Assembly: GCA_902797915.1 (NCBI GenBank) | Contig: CADBUK010000179.1 | Location: forward strand, 1 to 5,443 | Length of the DNA: 5,443 nucleotides | Source of the DNA: Oscillospiraceae bacterium | Lineage (GTDB): Bacteria > Bacillota > Clostridia > Oscillospirales > Acutalibacteraceae | Reading direction: 5' to 3' | In this document: one piece after another, positions 1 through 4,092 of the stretch | How positions within the stretch are numbered: position 1 is the stretch's first letter | Layout of the letters: every line of letters begins with the position of its first letter | Notes under the pieces: model-generated | Database searches by the model: none | Told to the model about the DNA's origin: nothing | The model's input: the letters and a program-made list of their open reading frames with translations, nothing else | Program-made: the position numbers and the translations under genes

Positions 1-603
1 GATGGCGTACCATCTCTGCTGCTCCTTAGGCATATCGTGAAGCAGTCTTTCCTCAATATGAGCAAGCGCGTGCTCAACAACGCCGCTAAAGGAATGCTGC
101 GGCACGGTTGCCTCGCCCGACGCCGCTTTGATGGCAGTGTTCGCAGCCTCTTCAATGCCCGTGCCTTTCAGCGCTGAAATTTCAACAACGGGGCAGGCAA
201 GCTGACGGGAAAGCTCCTTAGTGTCAATCTTATCGCCGTTTTTCTTAACAACGTCCATCATATTGATTGCAACAACAACGGGAATACCGAGCTCAACAAG
301 CTGCGTTGTAAGATAAAGGTTTCTTTCAAGGTTTGTGCCGTCAACAATATTAATAATTGCGTCGGGCTTTTCGTCAATAAGGTAATCCCTTGCAACCACC
401 TCTTCAATAGTATATGGCGAAAGCGAGTAAATACCCGGCAGGTCGGTAATGGTAACGTCGCCGTGCTTTTTAAGCTTACCCTCTTTCTTTTCTACCGTAA
501 CGCCGGGCCAGTTACCAACGTACTGGTTTGCGCCCGTCAACGCGTTAAACAAGGTTGTTTTACCGCTGTTCGGGTTACCGGCAAGTGCAATTTTAATGCT
601 CAT
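1..603 (-). CDS. feoB: Ferrous iron transport protein B, N-terminal 201 residues (3' end beyond window)
   Basis: FeoB is the inner-membrane Fe(II) transporter whose cytoplasmic N-terminus is a G-protein domain. The visible part is this GTPase domain: G1 P-loop GNPNSGKT at residues 9-16, a G2 threonine in GVT near residue 36, G3 DLPG at 54-57, G4 NMMD at 114-117 and G5 SALKG at 143-147. The last ~35 residues are helical, as expected for the start of the GDI-like domain. The membrane part lies outside the window, because the frame is open to position 1. The start at 603 is chosen because GGAGAGG (613-619) sits 9 bases upstream; an in-frame ATG at 610-612 abuts that site and is too close. It follows two feoA genes on the same strand, with 49 bases between feoA and feoB. 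A palindrome matching the operon's upstream operators lies in that gap. Family assignment is firm. Confidence 0.97.
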   Translation of the reverse strand, partial: MSIKIALAGNPNSGKTTLFNALTGANQYVGNWPGVTVEKKEGKLKKHGDVTITDLPGIYSLSPYTIEEVVARDYLIDEKPDAIINIVDGTNLERNLYLTTQLVELGIPVVVAINMMDVVKKNGDKIDTKELSRQLACPVVEISALKGTGIEEAANTAIKAASGEATVPQHSFSGVVEHALAHIEERLLHDMPKEQQRWYAI

Positions 604-620
604 ACTTTTCATCCTCTCCG

Positions 621-636
621 ATTAGCATTTGCTAAC
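621..636. promoter_or_regulatory. Fourth copy of feo operator palindrome, in the feoA-feoB gap
   Basis: ATTAGCATTTGCTAAC is a 16-bp near-perfect palindrome with the same half-site (GTTAGC) and 4-base centre as the three copies upstream of the operon. It ends just before the feoB ribosome binding site on the minus strand. It could regulate an internal feoB start or block elongating polymerase; no convincing internal -35/-10 pair was found. The binding protein is inferred to be an iron-responsive repressor. Confidence 0.5.
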
Positions 637-652
637 TCAAACTCTAAAAAAA

Positions 653-871
653 TTATTCAACTTCAATTAATTCCGCGTCGCCCTTACGGATTGAAAGCTC
701 GTAATCTCTTACGGTAATCTCAACGGGGTCGCCGAGGGGCGCAACCTTGCGCACATAAATCTCCACACCCTTGGTAATGCCCATATCCATAATTCTGCGT
801 TTAAGAGCGCCTTCGCCATGGATACGCTTTACCTTACAGGTATCGCCGATTTTAACGTCTTTCAGTGTCAT
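653..871 (-). CDS. feoA: FeoA-type ferrous iron transport accessory protein (72 aa)
   Basis: FeoA proteins are small cytoplasmic SH3-like beta-barrels that act with FeoB in Fe(II) uptake. At 72 residues this has the usual family length. The pattern is typical: TLKDVKIGD at the N-terminus, the helix RRIMDMGITKG (residues 26-36) before the turn, then APLGDPVEI (44-52) and a C-terminal LSIRKGDAELIEV strand. The start at 871 is supported by GGAAGGA (878-884), 6 bases upstream. It lies 36 bases after the other feoA and 49 bases before feoB, so the three genes are almost certainly co-transcribed. It is the more canonical of the two FeoA copies because it keeps the MG.TKG and LGDP motifs. Confidence 0.95.
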   Translation of the reverse strand: MTLKDVKIGDTCKVKRIHGEGALKRRIMDMGITKGVEIYVRKVAPLGDPVEITVRDYELSIRKGDAELIEVE

Positions 872-907
872 ATTCTATCCTTCCTTTCCTGATTTGTATT
901 GCTCTGA

Positions 908-1120
908 TTATACATAAATCTTCATTGCCATTTCTTTGCTTATGGCAATGCGTGATTCTTTTACCTTAACAATAATATTTCCGTTTTGCTCCGTAATAAC
1001 GGTTACCGTATCGCCAACGATAAAGCCAAGATTTTCAAGGTGCTTTTTTACCTCGGGCTTACCCGCAATTCTTTTGATAACGCCGTCATTACCGTCGCCC
1101 AAAACACTTAAAGGAATCAT
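908..1120 (-). CDS. feoA: Second FeoA-domain protein (70 aa), first gene of the feo operon
   Basis: A second small SH3-like FeoA domain protein. Family features visible are VIKRIAGKPEVKKHLENLGFIVGD (described here by position: residues 14-37, with key residues LGF..GD), followed by beta strands rich in V and I (VTVITEQNGNIIVKVKES) and an ISKEMAMKIYV end. It diverges from the downstream copy: LGF replaces MGI, and the LGDP motif is missing. Feo operons of Clostridia often carry two FeoA proteins, and the divergence suggests different roles rather than a recent duplication. The start at 1120 is supported by a purine-rich GAGGGAAG site about 5-12 bases upstream. As the first gene it is preceded by the three-palindrome region and a candidate promoter. 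Confidence 0.9.
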   Translation of the reverse strand: MIPLSVLGDGNDGVIKRIAGKPEVKKHLENLGFIVGDTVTVITEQNGNIIVKVKESRIAISKEMAMKIYV

Positions 1121-1145
1121 TTTACTTCCCTCGCTTCACAAAAAA

Positions 1146-1161
1146 GTAAGCAATTGCTAAC
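1146..1161. promoter_or_regulatory. feo operator-like palindrome, copy proximal to the gene
   Basis: GTAAGCAATTGCTAAC is a 16-bp palindrome with a single mismatched pair. It has the same organisation as the sites at 1180-1195 and 1215-1230 (half-site GTTAGC, 4-base centre). It lies in the feo leader, 26 bases upstream of the first start codon and downstream of the candidate promoter, where a bound repressor would block elongation. Confidence 0.55.
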
Positions 1162-1177
1162 TTTTACCTCAAAAAAT

Positions 1178-1206
1178 TAGTTAGCAGAAACTAACTCATA
1201 TATCAA
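1178..1206 (-). promoter_or_regulatory. Candidate sigma-A promoter of the feo operon
   Basis: On the minus strand, TTGATA (1201-1206) is followed after 17 bases by TAACTA (1178-1183). The -35 is good and the -10 moderate. The operator palindrome at 1180-1195 covers the -10 and part of the spacer, which fits a repressed iron-uptake promoter. Confidence 0.5.
1180..1195. promoter_or_regulatory. feo operator-like palindrome, central copy overlapping the promoter
   Basis: GTTAGCAGAAACTAAC is an inverted repeat of GTTAG/CTAAC with 6 bases between, extending to AGTTAG/CTAACT. It overlaps the spacer and -10 of the candidate feo promoter (1178-1206), the classic position for repression. The half-site resembles the TTAGG/CCTAA core of DtxR/IdeR iron-box operators more than a 19-bp Fur box. 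The regulator's identity is inference. Confidence 0.6.
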
Positions 1207-1214
1207 AAAAATAA

Positions 1215-1230
1215 GTTAGCCTTTACTAAC
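1215..1230. promoter_or_regulatory. feo operator-like palindrome, distal copy
   Basis: GTTAGCCTTTACTAAC has the same 16-bp layout as the two neighbouring copies. Its centre is 35 bp from the central copy, and the central copy is 34 bp from the proximal one. Seen from the minus strand it lies just upstream of the candidate -35. Confidence 0.55.
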
Positions 1231-1269
1231 CAAAATAAATATATCACACTTCCCATTATGTGTCAAGAG

Positions 1270-1309
1270 TAAAATAAAAAAATAACCGCCGCGTAAAAAC
1301 GCAGCGGTT
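1270..1309 (-). terminator. Rho-independent terminator after the SCP2-domain gene
   Basis: AACCGC (1284-1289) pairs with GCGGTT (1304-1309). After one mismatch, GCG (1291-1293) pairs with CGC (1300-1302) around a TAAAAA loop. On the minus strand it is followed by a T-rich tract (TTATTTTTTTATTTTAC). It starts 11 bases after the stop codon of the gene ending at 1321 and separates it from the feo regulatory region. Confidence 0.85.
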
Positions 1310-1320
1310 TTAAACAGAAA

Positions 1321-1650
1321 TTATTTAAGATACTTGATAAGCTCAAGCGCAGCGCCCAAATCGCCGTCAACTTTAAGCTTGCCTGTTGTGAAAGCAAGAA
1401 CGGGATCAAGCTTGCCGTTGATAAGCTTAATAAGATTTGTGCCGTTCATAGTGATGACGGCATTTCTGTCCTTATAATCATAAGGCTCAACATGAAGCTG
1501 ACCGTCCTTGATTTCAACATAAAAAATGCCCTCAACCTTGCCTACGATATTGAACTGATAAGCAACCGTACCGGGCACGTTGCTTACATCAACATCCGCA
1601 AATCTTTTTCTTACAGTTTCAACAATTGATTCATAAGTTAAAGCCGCCAT
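1321..1650 (-). CDS. SCP2 sterol-binding-fold small protein (109 aa)
   Basis: A stand-alone SCP2-like domain, a fold with a hydrophobic tunnel that binds lipids or fatty-acyl groups. Visible hallmarks are an N-terminal helix (YESIVETVRKRFADVD), paired strands ending in F.VEIKDGQLHVEP, the conserved AVITMNGTNLIKLINGKLDPVLAFTTGKL stretch (about residues 64-92, with key residues NG..L..L..GKLDP..AF..GKLK.DGD), and a closing L.L helix ending in LIKYLK. Length about 110 is normal for the bacterial single-domain form. The start is ATG at 1648-1650 because GGAGG (1659-1663) is 8 bases upstream; a TTG two codons earlier would leave only 2 bases. It has its own promoter and terminator, so it is probably monocistronic. 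The bacterial ligand is unknown; since bacteria of this kind lack sterols, a lipid or acyl-CoA is the likely cargo. Cytoplasmic, with no signal peptide. Confidence 0.85.
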   Translation of the reverse strand: MAALTYESIVETVRKRFADVDVSNVPGTVAYQFNIVGKVEGIFYVEIKDGQLHVEPYDYKDRNAVITMNGTNLIKLINGKLDPVLAFTTGKLKVDGDLGAALELIKYLK

Positions 1651-1681
1651 AACCAAAACCTCCGTTATTTTTTACAAATAT

Positions 1682-1710
1682 ATATTAACACATATTCGGC
1701 AGGAATTCAA
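1682..1710 (-). promoter_or_regulatory. Candidate promoter of the SCP2-domain gene
   Basis: On the minus strand TTGAAT (1705-1710) is followed after 17 bases by TAATAT (1682-1687). A TG one base upstream of the -10 makes it an extended -10. The start of transcription would be near 1675, about 25 bases from the ATG. No convincing terminator was seen between spoVAE and this promoter, so read-through from spoVAE is possible. Confidence 0.5.
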
Positions 1711-1737
1711 CAGTAAGTTTTGGTCTGTTTTTGTAAA

Positions 1738-2097
1738 TTATTTATCCTTAGGTCTTGCAACCATTGAAACAGCAAGCCCCGAAAGGATTGCCGCGGTTAC
1801 GCCGCCCGCGCAGGCGGTAAGCCCTCCCGTAATAACGCCGAGGAAGCCCTGCTCTGCTACGGCTTCACGCACGCCCTTTGCAAGCGCATAGCCGAAGCCC
1901 GTCAGCGGAATTGCAGCGCCCGCGCCCGCAAAATCAATAAGATAATCATAAACGCCGAGCCCGCCGAGAACGACGCCGAGGCAGACGAAGGTTACAAGAA
2001 TTCTTGCAGGGGTAAGCTTTGTAATATCAATCAGCAGCTGACCGACAACGCAGATTAGCCCGCCGACAACAAACGCCTTAACAAACATTAAAAACAT
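1738..2097 (-). CDS. spoVAE: Stage V sporulation protein AE, SpoVA channel subunit (119 aa)
   Basis: A small multi-pass membrane protein of the SpoVAC/SpoVAEB family, part of the SpoVA apparatus that moves calcium-dipicolinic acid into the forespore and out during germination. Family motifs are KAFVVGG near residues 7-13, GQ at 19-20, GVYD at 48-51 and AGAGAAIPLTGF at 57-68. Three to four hydrophobic segments span the chain, and it ends in a short charged tail (ARPKDK). The length of ~119 matches SpoVAE rather than the longer SpoVAC, which has an extra polar N-terminus. The start at 2097 is chosen because AGGTGA (2104-2109) lies 6 bases upstream; the second Met at codon 4 is too distant. That binding site lies inside the 3' arm of the upstream gene's terminator hairpin. 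It is not next to spoVAD or spoVAC, which is unusual for this gene. Confidence 0.92.
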   Translation of the reverse strand: MFLMFVKAFVVGGLICVVGQLLIDITKLTPARILVTFVCLGVVLGGLGVYDYLIDFAGAGAAIPLTGFGYALAKGVREAVAEQGFLGVITGGLTACAGGVTAAILSGLAVSMVARPKDK

Positions 2098-2136
2098 AAA
2101 AAATCACCTGATTTAGTATTAAACTAAAACAGGTGA
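2098..2136 (-). terminator. Rho-independent terminator after the ABC ATPase gene, overlapping the spoVAE ribosome binding site
   Basis: On the minus strand TCACCTG pairs with CAGGTGA (2130-2136 with 2104-2110). After one mismatch TTTAGT pairs with ACTAAA (2123-2128 with 2112-2117) around a 5-base loop, followed by TTTTTT (2098-2103). The hairpin begins 16 bases after the ATPase stop codon. The 3' arm contains AGGTGA, the spoVAE ribosome binding site, and the T-run is the spacer up to the spoVAE ATG. Confidence 0.85.
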
Positions 2137-2143
2137 AATATTC
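2114..2143 (-). promoter_or_regulatory. Candidate forespore (sigma-G-like) promoter for spoVAE
   Basis: On the minus strand GAATA (2139-2143) and AATACTA (2114-2120) are 18 bases apart. This fits the sigma-G pattern recalled from Bacillus (GHATR, about 18, CATWHTA) except for the first -10 base. The expected start would fall near 2107, giving a leader of only about 10 bases that would cut into the ribosome binding site, so the assignment is tentative. An early start near 2109 would keep AGGTGA and exclude the 5' hairpin arm. Confidence 0.35.
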
Positions 2144-2152
2144 ATTATTAAA

Positions 2153-2899
2153 TCAGCCCTCGTCAATGGGCTTTTTGTTGTCAAGCTTTGCGGCTCTGCC
2201 GTATTTTTCCTCAAAGCCGGGGTTAATATAGTCCTCAACAACCTTGCCGTCGCGGATTCTGATAACGCGCTCTGCCTGCTCTGCAATCTCATTATCGTGG
2301 GTGATGACGATAACCGTTCTGCCCTCATCCTTAAGATTATGCAGGATGTTCATAACATCCTTGGTGGAACGGGTGTCAAGATTACCCGTAGGCTCATCGG
2401 CAAGGATAACGGGCGGCGCCGCGGCAATAGCCCTTGCAACCGCAACACGCTGCTGCTGACCGCCCGAAAGCGCTGCAGGAAGGTGGTGCATACGGTCGCC
2501 GAGACCTACCTTTTCAAGCGCAGCCTTTGAAAGCTTTTGCCTTTCGCTTCTGCCGACTCCCCTGTAAACCAAAGGAAGCTCAACATTTTCAAGCGCGTCA
2601 AGCGAGGCAATCAGGTTGAAGCCCTGAAAGATAAAGCCTATCTGCTTATTGCGGATTTCGCTCATTTCGTCGTCGGTCAAATCGTCAACAAGTCTGCCAT
2701 TGATATAGTATTCGCCCGAGGTTGGGGTGTCGAGCAAGCCGAGCATATTCATCAGGGTTGATTTACCCGAGCCTGACTGGCCGATTATGGCAACAAATTC
2801 GCCCTCATCAATTGTAAGGGAAACGCCGTCAAGCGCGTTAACCTGATTTTCGCCCGGGTTATAAATTTTATAAACATTTCTGACATCTACAAGATGCAT
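2153..2899 (-). CDS. ABC transporter ATP-binding protein, MacB/LolD-like (248 aa)
   Basis: A complete ATPase subunit of the MacB/LolD/FtsE-like ABC class, which powers FtsX-fold permeases in peptide, lipoprotein or antibiotic export. All motifs are intact: Walker A GQSGSGKST at residues 40-48, Q-loop Q92 in FQGFNL, signature LSGGQQQ at 144-150, Walker B VILADEP at 164-170 with catalytic E169, D-loop NLD at 173-175 and H-loop H201. The N-terminal VYKIYNPGENQVNALDGVSL pattern is typical of this class. A ~30-residue charged tail follows the core. The start at 2899 is supported by AAAGGTG (2908-2914), 8 bases upstream, and by a promoter at 2934-2962; the frame stays open further upstream, but a start there would precede transcription. 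It has its own promoter and terminator and no permease in the window. The partner is either elsewhere or lost, so the substrate cannot be named. Confidence 0.93.
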   Translation of the reverse strand: MHLVDVRNVYKIYNPGENQVNALDGVSLTIDEGEFVAIIGQSGSGKSTLMNMLGLLDTPTSGEYYINGRLVDDLTDDEMSEIRNKQIGFIFQGFNLIASLDALENVELPLVYRGVGRSERQKLSKAALEKVGLGDRMHHLPAALSGGQQQRVAVARAIAAAPPVILADEPTGNLDTRSTKDVMNILHNLKDEGRTVIVITHDNEIAEQAERVIRIRDGKVVEDYINPGFEEKYGRAAKLDNKKPIDEG

Positions 2900-2933
2900 A
2901 AAAACCGCACCTTTCATAAATAAGTTTAATTTA

Positions 2934-2962
2934 ATATTACAAATTAGCGAAACAAAAGTCAA
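2934..2962 (-). promoter_or_regulatory. Sigma-A promoter of the ABC ATPase gene
   Basis: On the minus strand TTGACT (2957-2962), a 17-base spacer and TAATAT (2934-2939). Transcription would begin near 2927, about 28 bases before the chosen start codon. This supports the 248-residue product over a longer open frame. Confidence 0.7.
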
Positions 2963-3053
2963 GCGAATTGAGGAATGTTTTGGGTTATTCGTAACAAGCG
3001 GTCAGCTTTAGGGTCGCTGCGCTCCGATTTTATTGCGGGACGCCGAATGACCG

Positions 3054-3075
3054 ATAATTCCGAATTCCGAATTAT
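3054..3075. repeat. Interrupted palindrome built from an AATTCCG heptamer repeat
   Basis: ATAATTC (3054-3060) and GAATTAT (3069-3075) are inverted repeats around a GAATTC centre. The same stretch reads as (AATTCCG) twice plus AATT (3056-3073). It lies 12 bases beyond the stop codon of the acidic mini-protein gene and could form a weak hairpin in its transcript, but there is no T-run after it. Confidence 0.5.
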
Positions 3076-3087
3076 AATTAATCTCCA

Positions 3088-3243
3088 TCATTCGGGTCTG
3101 GCTTCCTCCTTAGCGGCTTCGGAAAACTTTCCGTCATCCGCGGAAACCGTTGCAACGCTTGACGCAACTCGTCCCTCGTCTGCATTATTGTCTTCGGTTT
3201 CGGATATGATTTCTTCGGTAACCGATACTTTTTCTTCGCTCAT
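3088..3243 (-). CDS. Hypothetical acidic mini-protein (51 aa)
   Basis: Not a recognised family. The 51-residue product begins MSEEKVSVTEE and is dominated by E, D, S, T, A and V. It has no cysteine, no tryptophan, no membrane segment and no signal peptide, and is probably disordered. The start at 3243 is chosen because AGGCAGGT lies about 7 bases upstream (core 3251-3254) and because a perfect promoter at 3308-3336 would start transcription near 3301. An in-frame extension to 3366 begins upstream of that promoter, has no ribosome binding site and encodes a hydrophobic stretch, so it is not favoured. Codons resemble those of the neighbouring host-like genes. It could be a true small protein or the preserved front of a decayed longer gene. 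The opposite strand also has an open frame here, which lowers confidence. Confidence 0.5.
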   Translation of the reverse strand: MSEEKVSVTEEIISETEDNNADEGRVASSVATVSADDGKFSEAAKEEARPE

Positions 3244-3261
3244 ATTATTTACCTGCCTCGT

Positions 3262-3290
3262 GCGTGTTAACTCCGTCAGATAAAACACGC
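3262..3290 (-). promoter_or_regulatory. Leader inverted repeat upstream of the acidic mini-protein
   Basis: GCGTGTT (3262-3268) and AACACGC (3284-3290) form a perfect 7-bp stem with a 15-base loop. It lies between the expected transcription start near 3301 and the ribosome binding site near 3251. No T-run follows on the minus strand, so it is not a terminator. It could be an operator or a leader hairpin affecting translation. Confidence 0.4.
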
Positions 3291-3307
3291 CAAAAAATAA
3301 TAATATG

Positions 3308-3336
3308 ATTATATATAATAGGGTAGGCATTGTCAA
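3308..3336 (-). promoter_or_regulatory. Perfect-consensus sigma-A promoter
   Basis: On the minus strand TTGACA (3331-3336), exactly 17 bases, then TATAAT (3308-3313). Both hexamers match the consensus fully and the spacing is optimal. It points toward the 51-residue acidic ORF and is the strongest promoter by sequence in the window. Confidence 0.85.
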
Positions 3337-3404
3337 GGAGAAAAGTGCGTCCCGCAGTTGTCGCATTTAGCAATGTTGGGTTGAGCGCTGATTTGTATTT
3401 GGTT

Positions 3405-3436
3405 GTATAATTAATATTTACGGGGTTAAGATATTA
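3405..3436 (+). promoter_or_regulatory. Weak candidate promoter elements for spoVAC
   Basis: GTATA (3405-3409) and GATATTA (3430-3436) resemble sigma-G -35 and -10 elements but are 20 bases apart, longer than usual. A TATAAT (3406-3411) with TTGAGC (3381-3386) 19 bases upstream is an alternative vegetative reading. Neither is strong; spoVAC genes are normally forespore-expressed. Confidence 0.2.
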
Positions 3437-3465
3437 GCAGAGACATTTTTGAAAGCAGGGTTATT

Positions 3466-3909
3466 ATGAGCATAAGCAAGGACGAATACAGCAAAATGAC
3501 GGATAAGGCAAGCCCGAATTCCCCGATTGTAAAAAACTGCATTAAGGCATTCCTTTTCGGCGGCGCAATCTGCGCATTCGGGCAGGGGCTGTGGTTTATT
3601 TTTGAGGCGCTCGGTATGGGCGAGGACGAATACAAGGCGGCAACGCTTTGCACGATAATTGTGATAACCGCAATACTGACGGGCGCGGGAGTTTTTGACA
3701 AAATAGCGCGCCACGCGGGAGCAGGCACAATCGTACCCATCACGGGGTTTGCGAATGCGGTGGTCTCCCCCGCCCTTGAATTTAAGCACGAGGGAATGAT
3801 ACTCGGCACGGCGGCGCAGATGTTCACCATTGCGGGCCCCGTTATAGTTTACGGCACGGCAACGAGCTTTATTTACGGGCTGATTATTTATATTTTTAAA
3901 ATATACTGA
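3466..3909 (+). CDS. spoVAC: Stage V sporulation protein AC, SpoVA channel subunit (147 aa)
   Basis: A membrane protein of the SpoVAC/SpoVAEB family. In Bacillus SpoVAC has been described as a mechanosensitive channel acting in dipicolinic acid release during germination. Length ~147 matches SpoVAC. A polar N-terminus (SKDEYSKMTDKASPNSPIV, residues 4-22) precedes the first membrane segment. Motifs are KAFLFGGAIC at 27-36, GQ at 39-40, GVFD at 75-78 and AGAGTIVPITGF at 84-95, and the C-terminal third is hydrophobic up to IYIFKIY. The same landmarks appear in SpoVAE on the other strand of this window, so the two are paralogues. The start at 3466 has an imperfect AGCAGGG (3454-3460) 5 bases upstream. 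The usual next gene, spoVAD, is absent; a hairpin and an AT-rich nuclease gene follow instead. Confidence 0.94.
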   Translation: MSISKDEYSKMTDKASPNSPIVKNCIKAFLFGGAICAFGQGLWFIFEALGMGEDEYKAATLCTIIVITAILTGAGVFDKIARHAGAGTIVPITGFANAVVSPALEFKHEGMILGTAAQMFTIAGPVIVYGTATSFIYGLIIYIFKIY

Positions 3910-3966
3910 CAATCTGTTATCTTTCAAAAGATTATTCTATAAATTATTAAGCTCTATTAATTCAAT

Positions 3967-3995
3967 GCGCGAGTAAAATATGCTCGCGCTTTCTT
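3967..3995 (+). terminator. Probable terminator after spoVAC
   Basis: GCGCGAG (3967-3973) pairs with CTCGCGC (3983-3989) as a perfect GC-rich 7-bp stem with a 9-base loop, followed by TTTCTT. The T-tract is short, so efficiency is uncertain. It lies about 57 bases after the spoVAC stop codon. Confidence 0.55.
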
Positions 3996-4019
3996 AGTGT
4001 CATTTTTTGTTCTAAGAAA
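3990..4019. repeat. Second inverted repeat in the spoVAC-nuclease spacer
   Basis: TTTCTTAG (3990-3997) and CTAAGAAA (4012-4019) are a perfect 8-bp inverted repeat with a 14-base T-rich loop, directly after the spoVAC hairpin. It may be a fold of the nuclease upstream region, or an operator 10 bases before the nuclease -35. Confidence 0.4.
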
Positions 4020-4028
4020 CCCATAGTG

Positions 4029-4057
4029 TTGATAATTGTTTTTCTTTATGCTATCAT
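4029..4057 (+). promoter_or_regulatory. Sigma-A promoter of the Mrr-type nuclease gene
   Basis: TTGATA (4029-4034), a 17-base spacer and TATCAT (4052-4057), with TG one base upstream of the -10 (extended -10). Transcription would start near 4064, about 29 bases before the ATG. The gene therefore has its own promoter and need not depend on spoVAC. Confidence 0.7.
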
Positions 4058-4092
4058 AAAACAAATAAAGATTACAAAATGGGGTCTTAATT

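Noticed and set aside
936..1160. Plus-strand frame opposite the first feoA
   Set aside because: It is antisense to a recognised FeoA protein and runs into the operator region.
1121..1260. Riboswitch in the feo leader
   Set aside because: The structure is three separate identical-type palindromes spanning the promoter, which fits protein operators better than a folded RNA; no known metal riboswitch pattern was recognised.
1651..1656. TTG start two codons upstream of the SCP2-domain ATG
   Set aside because: It would leave only 2 bases after GGAGG, while the ATG has an ideal 8-base spacing.
2119..2761. Several short frames overlapping the ABC ATPase on both strands
   Set aside because: The ATPase has every motif intact in one frame; the others are overlapping shadows.
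2975..3283. Plus-strand open frame of 102 codons
   Set aside because: It is antisense to the acidic ORF, the purine-rich stretch GAGGA touches its ATG with no spacer, and its Ser/Leu-rich product is what the complement of acidic codons gives.
3034..3356. Transposable element (MITE) bounded by the inverted 10-mer TGCGGGACGC
   Set aside because: The match stops at 10 bases, no target-site duplication was seen flanking it, and the interior is a promoter and ORF. Kept only as a low-level observation.
3244..3366. N-terminal extension of the acidic mini-protein to 92 residues with a hydrophobic segment
   Set aside because: The extra start codon lies upstream of the perfect promoter at 3308-3336 and has no ribosome binding site. 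The hydrophobic residues come from translating the AT-rich promoter and leader.
3418..3927. Long minus-strand open frames opposite spoVAC
   Set aside because: They overlap a confidently recognised spoVAC gene and encode no recognisable family; they are shadows of its codon structure.
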